A program made the position numbers and the translations under genes. Of a DNA stretch of 64,000 nucleotides, positions 52,278-61,143 are shown in pieces. The notes under the pieces are model-generated. The model was not told where the DNA came from, ran no database searches, and saw only the letters and a list, made by a program, of their open reading frames with translations. Position 1 is the first letter of the stretch, and each line of letters starts with the position of its first letter. Source of the DNA: an uncultured Chlorobiaceae bacterium (lineage in GTDB: Bacteria; Bacteroidota; Chlorobiia; Chlorobiales; Chlorobiaceae); contig CAIMCD010000018.1 of NCBI GenBank assembly GCA_903839405.1, positions 16,294 to 80,293 on the forward strand. Reading direction: 5' to 3'.

Positions 52278-53483
52278 GTGAAAAAAATAGGTATCCTTAC
52301 CAGCGGAGGTGATTGCGGCGGCCTCAATGCCGTGCTGAAAGGCGCAGCAATGATGGCTCTGTCAAAAAACCTTGAACTGTATATTATCCCCAACGGCTAT
52401 GCCGGTTTGTACAACCTGGTTGATCAGGAGCATCTCGTCCAGCTTGACCTGGTTCGTCTTGACCGGTTCGACGCCAGTTTTGCCGGATCCGAAGCGGGTC
52501 ATTCACGGGTTAAAATCAAGGCTATCAGCAATCCTGAAAAATACAACCGCATCAAGGCCGGAATGAAGAAATTCGACCTTGACGCGCTCATTATCAGCGG
52601 CGGTGACGATTCAGGCAGCGTCATGATTGACTTGAACCTGGAAGGCATTCAGTGCATCCATGCGCCAAAAACCATGGATCTTGACCTGCAGACCTACTCG
52701 GTCGGCGGGGACTCGACCATCAACCGCATTGCCCAGTTTGTCCACGACCTGAAAACCACCGGCAAAACCCACAACCGGGTGCTCGTTACCGAAGTATTTG
52801 GCCGTTATGCCGGCCATACCGCCTTCCGCAGCGGCGTTGCCGCCGAAGCCGACTGTATTCTCATTCCGGAAATTCCGGCGAACTGGGATGTGATCTACCA
52901 CCACCTGACTGAGCGCTTTACCCGCCGGATCCGCGAAAGCGACGTGCACAGTGGCACCTACACCATTGTTGTAGCCGAAGGGCTGAAAAATTCCGATGGC
53001 TCGGATATTGTTGACGAATCTGCAGGAATTGATGCATTCGGTCATAAAAAGCTTGCCGGTGCCGGAAAATTCACCTGCCAGCAGATCCAAAAAAGGATGA
53101 AAGCCGATCCGGCCATGCCGCTCTTCATGAAAGAGACCGGCATGTTTGTTGAAGGAATCTACGAGATCCCCGAAGTCCGCGAAATCCATCCCGGCCACCT
53201 GGTACGCTCCGGCAACTCATCGGCATACGATATCAACTTCGGATTTGAAGCTGGTGCCGGTGCCGTCCTGCTGCTGCTTGAAGGCAAGACCGGTGTCACG
53301 ATCTCCAAGGTCAAGGGCCGCAAAGTCGAATTTATCGAATCCAGCAAGGCCATTGCACAGCGCTATGTTGATCTCGAACAGGTTGCCCTCTATGAATCCC
53401 TCGGCATCTGCTTTGGACGCACGCCGGCGGCCTACGACCCGATTTTGCGCGAAGTTGACGGCGTTTACGAACGCATCTACTAA
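52278..53483 (+). CDS. pfkA: 6-phosphofructokinase with PPi-type active-site residues
   Basis: Phosphorylates fructose-6-phosphate. The 401-residue protein starts with GTG after a good AAAGGAGAG site. GILTSGGDCGGLNAVLKG binds phosphoryl donor. The donor-discriminating positions read GGDDSG and PKTMDLD, that is Asp and Lys where ATP-dependent enzymes have two glycines, so pyrophosphate is the likely donor (known rule for this family). FGRYAGHTAF replaces the usual MGR motif, and catalytic Asp residues in TMDLD are kept. A reversible PPi enzyme could serve both glycolysis and gluconeogenesis. Confidence 0.9.
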   Translation: MKKIGILTSGGDCGGLNAVLKGAAMMALSKNLELYIIPNGYAGLYNLVDQEHLVQLDLVRLDRFDASFAGSEAGHSRVKIKAISNPEKYNRIKAGMKKFDLDALIISGGDDSGSVMIDLNLEGIQCIHAPKTMDLDLQTYSVGGDSTINRIAQFVHDLKTTGKTHNRVLVTEVFGRYAGHTAFRSGVAAEADCILIPEIPANWDVIYHHLTERFTRRIRESDVHSGTYTIVVAEGLKNSDGSDIVDESAGIDAFGHKKLAGAGKFTCQQIQKRMKADPAMPLFMKETGMFVEGIYEIPEVREIHPGHLVRSGNSSAYDINFGFEAGAGAVLLLLEGKTGVTISKVKGRKVEFIESSKAIAQRYVDLEQVALYESLGICFGRTPAAYDPILREVDGVYERIY

Positions 53484-53502
53484 GCCCCCTGTCATCAAAA
53501 CG

Positions 53503-53545
53503 AATAACCCCAGCGAGAGAACTCCTGGGGTTATTTCATCTTTTT
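53503..53545 (+). terminator. Rho-independent terminator of pfkA
   Basis: A 10-bp stem (AATAACCCCA and TGGGGTTATT) is followed by TCATCTTTTT, 20 bases past the pfkA stop codon. Confidence 0.85.
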
Positions 53546-53715
53546 ACCCGCTCTCGCTCTCCTATCCTCACTAAAACAAACAGGTTGACAAAACCAAAAA
53601 GCGAGTGGGCAAAAAGCCGGAAAGAGAAAAACGCCGCTTTATACTTTTAATAAAGACAAAACAATATATCTTTGAAGTTTATACCGGTAATGCTTTACAA
53701 TCCAATACCAGCACC

Positions 53716-54627
53716 ATGAACAAGTCTGCTAAAATCTGGATGAACGGCGAGCTCATTGACTGGAATGATGCTAAAATCCACATTCTGTCACATGTTGTCC
53801 ACTACGGTTCATCCACCTTTGAAGGAATCCGCTGCTATGAAACCCTCAAGGGTTCAGCCCTGCTTTTTCTGGACGAACACATCAAGCGTCTCAGAGACTC
53901 CTCAAAAATATACCGTATTGAAATTCCCTACTCCGAAAAGGAGCTGAAAGACGCCGTCATCAGCACCATCCATGCCAACCAGCACAAAGCCTGTTACGTC
54001 CGCCCACTGGTCTACCGTGGTCAGGGAGCTGTCGGGGTCAACCCGCACCGCGCATCAATAGAGGTTGCCATCGCCACCTGGGAGTGGGGCACCTACCTTG
54101 GTGAAGATGTGCTCGAAACCGGGGTTGATGTCCGCGTCTCCTCATGGAACCGACCTGCGCCAAACACGCTCCCGGCATGGGCCAAAGCCGGAGGCAACTA
54201 CCTGAACTCCCAGCTCATCAAGATGGAAGCCGTGATGGACGACTATGCCGAAGGGCTTGCGCTTGACGTCAACGGCTATGTTTCGGAAGGAAGCGGCGAA
54301 AATATTTTTGTTGTCCGCGACGGAGTGCTCTATACCCCCATGTCGGCCCAGTCGATTTTGCCGGGCTTTACCCGCTACGCCGTCATGCACATTGCCAAAG
54401 AGCTTGGCTACGAGGTTCGCGAAACCCTGATTCCGCGCGAAGCGCTCTATATTGCCGATGAGGTCTTTTTGACCGGCACGGCCGCCGAGATCACGCCGGT
54501 AAGAAGCATCGACAAATACCCGATCGGCAATGAAAAACGCGGCCCGATTACCGAAGCCCTGCAGCACCACTACCTGAAGATTGTCCAGACCGGCGAAGAT
54601 CCCTACAACTGGCTGACCTTTATCTGA
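53716..54627 (+). CDS. ilvE: Branched-chain amino acid aminotransferase
   Basis: Class IV PLP transaminase for the last step of valine, leucine and isoleucine synthesis. Of 303 residues from ATG 53716 (MNKSAKIWMNGELIDW); the open frame extends upstream to 53605 but without conserved sequence. Motifs: HVVHYGSSTFEGIRCYE, RPLVYRGQGAVGVNP, the PLP lysine in AKAGGNYLNSQLIKMEA, and EGSGENIFVVRDG. It precedes holB by 16 bases, so the two may share a transcript. Confidence 0.94.
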   Translation: MNKSAKIWMNGELIDWNDAKIHILSHVVHYGSSTFEGIRCYETLKGSALLFLDEHIKRLRDSSKIYRIEIPYSEKELKDAVISTIHANQHKACYVRPLVYRGQGAVGVNPHRASIEVAIATWEWGTYLGEDVLETGVDVRVSSWNRPAPNTLPAWAKAGGNYLNSQLIKMEAVMDDYAEGLALDVNGYVSEGSGENIFVVRDGVLYTPMSAQSILPGFTRYAVMHIAKELGYEVRETLIPREALYIADEVFLTGTAAEITPVRSIDKYPIGNEKRGPITEALQHHYLKIVQTGEDPYNWLTFI

Positions 54628-54643
54628 AAATGCTGAACAAGGC

Positions 54644-55813
54644 ATGAGCTGGAATACCATTATCGGCCAGAAGCAGCAGATCCGCGTCCTCGAAAAAGCG
54701 CTTGAAACCAATCGATTTGCTCATGCCTACCTTTTCACCGGCCCTGAGGGGTCGGGAAAAGAGTCTGTTGCGCTCGAAATTGCCGCCATCTTCAACTGCC
54801 GCTCGCCTAAGCCGGGTAAAGGTGGCGGAGCGTGCGGCATCTGCCCGGAGTGCCGGCTGGTGCAATCGTTCATGCATCCGAACGTCGAGTATATCTTTCC
54901 GGTAGAGGCGGCTCTGCTTGATGTGGGCGACTCGGCCAAAAAGGAGAACAAGCGCTTTACCGATGCGAAAGAGCGTTACGACAAGCTGCTTGAACAAAAA
55001 GAGCAGAATCCCTACTTCTCCCCGGCCATGGAGCGCTCGATGGGTATTCTGACCGAGCAGATTGTTTCGCTGCAACATAAAGCCACCTTTATGCCGGGTG
55101 AGGGCACAAAAAAGATTTTCATTATTTCGCAGGCCGAACGGCTGCACCCTTCGGCCGCAAACAAGCTGCTGAAGCTGCTCGAGGAACCGCCGGCTCATGT
55201 TATTTTCATTCTGGTCTCATCGCGCCCCGAAGCGCTGCTGCCGACCATCCGCTCACGCTGCCAAGCCATCAAGTTCTCGCGTGTGACCCAGCATGAGCTA
55301 CGGCTCTGGCTGCAGGAGAACCGCCCTGAAATTATCGAACCCGAGCTGAGCTTTATTGTCAGCTTTTCACGCGCAAACCTCCGGCTTGCCTGGGAGCTGT
55401 TAAGCAACCGAACCGGCAACCCCTCGGAAACGCCGACCATTCTGCTGCGCAACAAAGCGCTCGACTACCTGCGCCAGGTGCTCACCCCAAGCCGCTTCCA
55501 CGAGGCGATCATCACCTGCGAGGAGCTGGCCAAAACCCTTTCACGCGGCGAACTCCCCCTCTTTCTGGGCGCGCTCCTGCTCTTCTTTCAGGACGCCAAC
55601 CACCGCCGCATCAATCCCGGGTTTCAGGGGCTCAACAACCCCGACATCAGCGACGCCATTGACCGTTTTGCAAAAAACTTCCCAAACCCGGATTTCTTCG
55701 CGATCTCCACCCTCACCGAAGAGGCGATTCGCGCCATCGAACGCAACGCCAACCCCCTCCTCGTCATGACCTCCTTCACCGCTGAAATCAGAAAACTGCT
55801 GCAAAGGGCATAA
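54644..55813 (+). CDS. holB: DNA polymerase III delta' subunit
   Basis: Clamp-loader subunit of 389 residues. AAA+ motifs are AHAYLFTGPEGSGKES (Walker A) and KIFIISQAERLHPSAANKLLKLLEEPP. A zinc module (CGICPECRLVQSF and upstream Cys) is complete, and the RSRCQAIKF sensor segment follows. An insertion of about 50 charged residues between the zinc module and Walker B is longer than in E. coli. Starts 16 bases after ilvE. Confidence 0.9.
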   Translation: MSWNTIIGQKQQIRVLEKALETNRFAHAYLFTGPEGSGKESVALEIAAIFNCRSPKPGKGGGACGICPECRLVQSFMHPNVEYIFPVEAALLDVGDSAKKENKRFTDAKERYDKLLEQKEQNPYFSPAMERSMGILTEQIVSLQHKATFMPGEGTKKIFIISQAERLHPSAANKLLKLLEEPPAHVIFILVSSRPEALLPTIRSRCQAIKFSRVTQHELRLWLQENRPEIIEPELSFIVSFSRANLRLAWELLSNRTGNPSETPTILLRNKALDYLRQVLTPSRFHEAIITCEELAKTLSRGELPLFLGALLLFFQDANHRRINPGFQGLNNPDISDAIDRFAKNFPNPDFFAISTLTEEAIRAIERNANPLLVMTSFTAEIRKLLQRA

Positions 55814-55881
55814 AAGAGTAATTAATTACTATATTATCACGTCTCCTCAAATAATGTAGTATCAATTCATCTTCAACCCTC

Positions 55882-56508
55882 ATGCCAGAAGAGAGTAAAA
55901 CCCAGCGCATTGAGTCATTCAGTGATGGCATTTTTGCTATTGCAATGACACTGCTGGTTATTGAGATCAAGGTACCTGGCCATGAGCTGATCAAAGAGGG
56001 AAAGCTCGGAGCGGCCCTTTGGGAACTTTGGCCCAGTTATCTGGCCTTCCTGACCAGCTTTGTCAATATCCTCGTTATCTGGGTGCAGCACCACTGGATT
56101 TTTGTGCTGATCAAACGATATGACCTTCCCTTATTCTACCTGAACGGAATATTGCTGCTTTGTGTCACCTTTGTACCTTTTCCGACCGCGCTGATGGCCG
56201 AATACCTGCTCTATAACAAAGCCGAGGTGGCGGCCAATATCTATACCGGTACCTTCCTTGCCATTGCACTTGCCTTTGACGCACTGTGGCGCCATGCCTC
56301 CGTAAACCTTCTTTCAAAAAAAGCAAACAACGAGCAGAGCAGGGTGGAAGCCGCACAAATCACCCTGCAATACCGTCTTGGCCCCCCACTCTATCTTGTA
56401 GCCTTCATCACTTCATTCTTCTACAACGACTGGAGTGTTGTCCTCTGCCTCCTGCTTGCACTCTTCTTCTCTCTGCGGAGCCTGAAAACCTTACCCATCC
56501 TGCCCTGA
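55882..56508 (+). CDS. TMEM175-family potassium channel-like protein (DUF1211)
   Basis: Six-helix membrane protein of 208 residues. The family motif is RIESFSDGIFAIAMTLLVIEI at the N-terminus; the FSDG segment lines the ion pore in bacterial TMEM175 channels. Helices follow at about 50-75, 90-110, 118-135 and 165-205. Its final 18 bases overlap the end of the convergent orphan cutA fragment, which marks the left edge of the island. Confidence 0.85.
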   Translation: MPEESKTQRIESFSDGIFAIAMTLLVIEIKVPGHELIKEGKLGAALWELWPSYLAFLTSFVNILVIWVQHHWIFVLIKRYDLPLFYLNGILLLCVTFVPFPTALMAEYLLYNKAEVAANIYTGTFLAIALAFDALWRHASVNLLSKKANNEQSRVEAAQITLQYRLGPPLYLVAFITSFFYNDWSVVLCLLLALFFSLRSLKTLPILP

Positions 56509-56688
56509 ATCGCCGGGAGCAAGGGTATCATTAATCCAGTTGAGATAAACTGGCAATCCGCCGGTAATGGGCAGTTTGATGATTTCCGGCACTTCGTAGG
56601 GGTGGTGGTGCTGAATATAGGCTTCAAGTTCGCTGTAGAACTCTTCGGTGGTTTTAATTGAGAACACAACTTCACTCTCCTTCTGCAG
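56491..56688 (-). pseudogene. Orphan 3' fragment of cutA
   Basis: About 66 codons of the C-terminal half of cutA without its 5' part. Read on the minus strand it gives QKESEVVFSIKTTEEFYSEL and onward through HHHPYEVPEIIKLPITGGLP to NDTLAPGDSGQDG and TAA. The frame is fully open. Over 51 shared residues I count six differences from the complete copy at 63395-63724, most nucleotide changes being silent or conservative, so this looks like a real diverged allele cut off from its start, not a decaying duplicate. Beyond 56688 homology stops abruptly at CTGCAG. Confidence 0.88.
56533..56688. repeat. Left direct repeat of the cutA island
   Basis: 156 bases aligning without gaps to 63425-63580 with 16 mismatches by hand count (about 90%). 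It starts at AATCCAGTTGAG and ends at CTGCAG. Confidence 0.92.
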
Positions 56689-56935
56689 AAATCATTCCTA
56701 GATAAAAATGCGCCAAATATACCCAAGTCGTTTATAACATCTTTCCATCATAATAACACAACAAAAATACACTTAAAAAAAATAAAAGAAATATTTTAAT
56801 ACGGTATTTTTGTTGGTTTTAGTAAATTACACTTATTGCATGTATTATGAATACAAGGAAATCATGACTTCTTTTGGTTTTTTTTACAAAGAAACAAACG
56901 ATCTCTTAGTGTAAAAACCATCAAATGACTCTTAA

Positions 56936-58477
56936 ATGATTACGAATTATTTTCACAAAACAAAGTATTTATCAATACTGCTTATTTTTTCAATTCTCCT
57001 CAGTAGTTGCGCATCATTTGAACAGATGGGGCAAAAAGAGCAAAGTGGTACAGTTATTGGTACAACTGCCGGAACTATATTAGGCGGGATTTTAGGTGAT
57101 CGATTAGGTGGGAAAGCCGGAGTTTTTATAGGTGCAGGAATAGGTGCACTTATTGGCGGCTTAATCGGCAACCGAATCGGACACTCATTTGATGAACGTG
57201 ATAAGGAGATACTGAAAATTGCAAAAGAAGAAGATGTTGAGTTAAAAACAGAAACCATAAGTGATTTAAATAAAGATGAAGAAAATAAACTTGAGCAAAG
57301 CATTAATTTACTACCAGAAAAAATTAAAGCGAAAAAAATAAAAAGCCATTCGATTTACACAACTACAATACAAACTCAATTTGAAGAAAGGAACGCAAAT
57401 CTTTCACAAAAAGAGTACAAAATATTTAATAGACTAGCGAAAGCATACCGAAAAGATGGTGTACGAAAAATAATAATTACTGTGCATACTGACAATAATG
57501 GAAACTCTTTTGAAAATCAAAATATCACAGAAATAAAAGCAAAAAATATTGCTAAGATTTTTATAAAAAATGGATACCCAGCTAAAACAGTTTTCTTTCA
57601 TGGTGCTGGAAACTCACAACCGATTGTAAACAATTCATCTTCTCGAGGCAAAACAAAAAACAAAAGGGTCGAAATAACTGATGCTGAGAATGTTTCTGGC
57701 TTTACTCTAGTAATACGTAAAACCATCAACAAAACACGTGATATCATAGCAGAAGAACACAACAAAACAGATGAGATAAACAAACAAGCCATACTTCAAA
57801 AAAATGCTAACTCATGTAAACTACAATTCAATGGTGTACCATATAATGGACAACGCTTACTCTCTAATGGAACATTGTCATATCAGAAACAAAAAGGATG
57901 GTCAATTGGAACATTTTTTGGTTCTGAAGCGAAAGCATCATCAATAGACAATATACCAGCATTTCTTGACGATAAAGTAATTGAGCAAGGAAAAATAAAA
58001 CGGATGGATGGTAAAAGTGTGAACATCTATGATAATGAGAACGAATATTTGCCAGGATACAAAAATCAACCAGTATACACATATGTTGGTGGCGGTTTTT
58101 TAAGCCTTTATCCGGTATCTCTGTTAAAAGAAAATATTTTGCCATCCTATCAAAATCCTTGTATGGTTATATACAGCAAATACAGCCCTGATACAAAAAA
58201 AGGAAAAAAGGATTATGAGGTAAAAGGTACATCATGGGTTTATGTTAACGGAAATATAATACTTTACAGATGGAAACCTTTACCCATGAATAATAAAACA
58301 GGGGTAATAGGTGTTGATATTTTGCTAAGGAAATACGACGACAGCGATTTTATAAAAAATACTACTGAGCAGTTCACCGCTCAAGTCTATTATTTAAATA
58401 ATTCTCAAATCTATACTGCGGCGATTCCTCTTTCAATGAAAAAAATGAAAAAAAATAATATTAAATGGAGGTTATAG
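56936..58477 (+). CDS. Lipoprotein with glycine zipper, OmpA domain and novel C-terminal domain
   Basis: Exported lipoprotein of 513 residues. Signal with lipobox LSSC, lipid on Cys25. Residues 38-83 are a glycine zipper (GTTAGTILGGILGDRLGGKA and GAGIGALIGGLIGNRIG) likely to sit in or against a membrane. Residues about 140-250 form an OmpA/Pal-type peptidoglycan-binding domain: IIITVHTDNNGN with the binding Asp, and KNKRVEIT with the binding Arg. Residues 293-513 form a domain I do not recognise, shared with the protein at 61144-62052. The next gene follows at one base. AT-rich, presumably acquired. Confidence 0.85.
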   Translation: MITNYFHKTKYLSILLIFSILLSSCASFEQMGQKEQSGTVIGTTAGTILGGILGDRLGGKAGVFIGAGIGALIGGLIGNRIGHSFDERDKEILKIAKEEDVELKTETISDLNKDEENKLEQSINLLPEKIKAKKIKSHSIYTTTIQTQFEERNANLSQKEYKIFNRLAKAYRKDGVRKIIITVHTDNNGNSFENQNITEIKAKNIAKIFIKNGYPAKTVFFHGAGNSQPIVNNSSSRGKTKNKRVEITDAENVSGFTLVIRKTINKTRDIIAEEHNKTDEINKQAILQKNANSCKLQFNGVPYNGQRLLSNGTLSYQKQKGWSIGTFFGSEAKASSIDNIPAFLDDKVIEQGKIKRMDGKSVNIYDNENEYLPGYKNQPVYTYVGGGFLSLYPVSLLKENILPSYQNPCMVIYSKYSPDTKKGKKDYEVKGTSWVYVNGNIILYRWKPLPMNNKTGVIGVDILLRKYDDSDFIKNTTEQFTAQVYYLNNSQIYTAAIPLSMKKMKKNNIKWRL

Positions 58478-58478
58478 T

Positions 58479-59891
58479 ATGTTATGGCTCAAATGGCATT
58501 CCTTAAATTTTTCATTAAAGTTTTTATCTTTATCTCATCGTATTGAAAAAAAAGCTGCTAATGATGTGGAATCAGCAAATAATGATACTTCTAAACGTAT
58601 AAAATATCAAAATGGAGCTGGATTGAATTACGAAAACGAAGTTGCATCAAAGTATTATGATTTTTGGGGGCGTGACTTTAATCCAAAACGGATGGACACA
58701 TACGTCTTAATTTTATTTATTGAAGTTATTGGTGTTGTTTTTATTAATACCCTTTTCCCTGATTTTTTTTCATTGCTGAAATATTTTGAATTTATAGCAA
58801 TCACAGTCTTTTGTTTGATTGTTATGGAATTAATTGTTGAATACTCAAAAAAAAACCGTTCAAATATAATTATTAATGACGACACATATAACTCAATGAA
58901 AAGATGGATGCACAGTGTAGGAGATGAGTCGAGGCATCCTTATCCACCATTATGGGCGTTAATTATAATTGGGGTTGGGCTGTTATTGGAAGGCTTTGCT
59001 ATAAGCGTTATCGTTATATCATTAATTGGCGATTTCAGCAAAAGCCAGTCACAATATCTTGGATTCATAATGGGACTGGTAATAACAGGGGTAATGGCCT
59101 GGTTAGTCCATAAGGCAGGTGAAACTATATACAAGGAAAAACACAGACAAGCGCTTAGATCAACAATAATAGAAGAAGGTGGTATTGACAAAATTGACCC
59201 ATCTAAGAATGCATACAATGAGGATGAACAAGTTTACAAAAGCAAGACATATGATATTTTAAAAAAATATGTTCCCGTATTTAGTGTTGATAATAAAGTT
59301 AGCTCCTGGCCAGTCTGGTTTGCCATTATTGTTGTGCTTTCTGTCTCTGGATTAGCTTATTTTGCTCGAGCTGAATTCAATAAAGATTTAATAAAATTGC
59401 AAGCATCGTTATCAAGCACTCCGACAAACAGCTTGCTGCCGCCAGAAATTTCTGCAATACAAAATCAAAATCAATCTAATCAGTTAAAAGAAGAAGTAGT
59501 TACAAATACGACAGGAATGTATTTAGGCCTTGCTCTTCTAACATTGATTTTTATTCTGGTGAACTACTTTGGAGCACATGCGGGATATAGCTATTGTTTT
59601 TATCACGATCGAAGCAAAGAATGCAATAAGGCTATGTCTGATTATAATAAAGCAGTAAGTGAACGGAAAAAAATATCTGAACTAAAAGAACAAGTAGATG
59701 GATATATGTCTGCTGCAAATAAAAGAGTTATAAGAAAAGCAAATCAATTTTTTGAAAAGTATCAACAAGTTGTAGCCGAAAAAGCCGCAGTTTACAATGA
59801 TTTTAGTAAAATATTGAATAAGAGAGGCGCATTTGATATGATTTATTATATCAACAATAGACATGATGAAGATAAAAAAAGCACTACCTGA
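58479..59891 (+). CDS. Six-helix membrane protein of the cutA island
   Basis: Protein of 470 residues, family not recognised. Predicted helices: 74-92, 103-120, 158-183, 194-211, 277-295 and 347-365. The N-terminal 70 residues and a loop at 215-275 are charged; a Gln/Asn-rich segment lies at 320-345, and the last 100 residues form a probable coiled coil (SERKKISELKEQVDGYMSAA). It starts one base after the OmpA-type lipoprotein gene, with GGAGGT as RBS inside that gene, so the two are translated together and probably interact. Confidence 0.8.
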   Translation: MLWLKWHSLNFSLKFLSLSHRIEKKAANDVESANNDTSKRIKYQNGAGLNYENEVASKYYDFWGRDFNPKRMDTYVLILFIEVIGVVFINTLFPDFFSLLKYFEFIAITVFCLIVMELIVEYSKKNRSNIIINDDTYNSMKRWMHSVGDESRHPYPPLWALIIIGVGLLLEGFAISVIVISLIGDFSKSQSQYLGFIMGLVITGVMAWLVHKAGETIYKEKHRQALRSTIIEEGGIDKIDPSKNAYNEDEQVYKSKTYDILKKYVPVFSVDNKVSSWPVWFAIIVVLSVSGLAYFARAEFNKDLIKLQASLSSTPTNSLLPPEISAIQNQNQSNQLKEEVVTNTTGMYLGLALLTLIFILVNYFGAHAGYSYCFYHDRSKECNKAMSDYNKAVSERKKISELKEQVDGYMSAANKRVIRKANQFFEKYQQVVAEKAAVYNDFSKILNKRGAFDMIYYINNRHDEDKKSTT

Positions 59892-59997
59892 TTACAAAAA
59901 ATTGTCACCACCCAGTAAATACCAACAAGTTTTTCTTAAAATAAACTTTAGAAAAATTTGTCCATAAATTACAAACTATTAAAAAAGGTTTTTGGTT

Positions 59998-60852
59998 ATG
60001 AAAGGTTTTGTATTTTCTATATGGATTGTCCTTATAATGTTTTGTCCTGTAAAAAAAAGTTTTGCTTTGGAAGTGCCTTTTCCTAGATCTTCATACGCTA
60101 ATTTAATAAACCCATCGGAGTTAAAAAAACCTGATAATGCACTTTATGTTTTAATTGATCAAAGTGTTGGATTTGACAACAATGTCAAAACAAGAATTAT
60201 TCAAAGCATTAATGAGTGGCTATTGGAACCGGGCAAAGAAATAGAGGTGACAAGATTTTCATCTGCTGTTATCGGAAGATATTCAGAAGTTGTAATCAAA
60301 GGAAGATTTGATCCTGAGCCTGATGAGAAGTTTTTAAATAACTTAAAAAGAAGTGACTGGATAAAATTTAGCAAAAATTACAACAGCAATCATTTTCTAG
60401 CAATGCAACAAGTCAATATTGCAATTGACCGAATATTTAAAGATTCACAGTCAACAATTGCCAAGTCAGATATCGTATCTACAATTTCTGAATATTCTGA
60501 CCATATAAAAAAAGGTAATGCAAACAAAAAAACACTGCTTATTATTTCGGATATGTTCGAAAATTCGAAAATAACATCGTTTTACGAAAAAGGACATATC
60601 AGAAATATCAACCCCACAATCGAATTGCAAAAAGTCAGGCAGATGAATATGCTTCCAAATTTTGGTAATAACGTCACGGTATATATTGTTGGACTTGGGT
60701 ATTACTGGGGTGGTGATGGCTCAAAAAAAGAAACATACCTTGATCCTGTAAGGTTAAATAATATAAAATTATTCTGGCAGAATTACTTTAATGATTCAAA
60801 AGCTATCATAGGAGAAATGGGTTGTCCAATAATGAAAGGCACCTTGAAATAG
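59998..60852 (+). CDS. Secreted von Willebrand factor A-like protein
   Basis: Protein of 284 residues with a signal peptide (FVFSIWIVLIMFCPVKKSFA; cleavage near residue 23). The mature part resembles a vWA domain: first strand and metal motif LYVLIDQSVGFDNN (Asp54, Ser56, but Gly58 where DxSxS has Ser), a middle SDIVSTISEYS, and LLIISDMFENS with Asp185. The fold call is by pattern and moderately sure. I choose ATG 59998 over TTG 59992. It lies 106 bases after the membrane protein gene. It may be the periplasmic binding or scaffold part of the assembly (inference). Confidence 0.7.
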   Translation: MKGFVFSIWIVLIMFCPVKKSFALEVPFPRSSYANLINPSELKKPDNALYVLIDQSVGFDNNVKTRIIQSINEWLLEPGKEIEVTRFSSAVIGRYSEVVIKGRFDPEPDEKFLNNLKRSDWIKFSKNYNSNHFLAMQQVNIAIDRIFKDSQSTIAKSDIVSTISEYSDHIKKGNANKKTLLIISDMFENSKITSFYEKGHIRNINPTIELQKVRQMNMLPNFGNNVTVYIVGLGYYWGGDGSKKETYLDPVRLNNIKLFWQNYFNDSKAIIGEMGCPIMKGTLK

Positions 60853-61143
60853 TAGTTAATAATTATTAAGTCTTGTGTGAGTATTCCGGGGAAAGTGTGC
60901 TCATTGTGCAATCTACTCAACTAATTTGTACTTTTCATGCAGAAAAATAGAACAAAATTTATTCGGATAACGCTTATTTGAAATGCAATCCTATTGGCAA
61001 TTTAAATAATTTTATTTCCTCTATATATTGTTGCTTGATAGATTATACTGAAGTGGTTAGTCTATATCGCTTTTGATTCAAAGTATTTTCCCCAAAAAAA
61101 ACATCACCAACACTATTAGCTATCAAATTAATCACTGGCGATT

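Noticed and set aside
56421..56726. 101-codon minus-strand frame over the cutA fragment
   Set aside because: It is in the wrong frame; the homologous cutA frame is 56491-56688, read one base apart.
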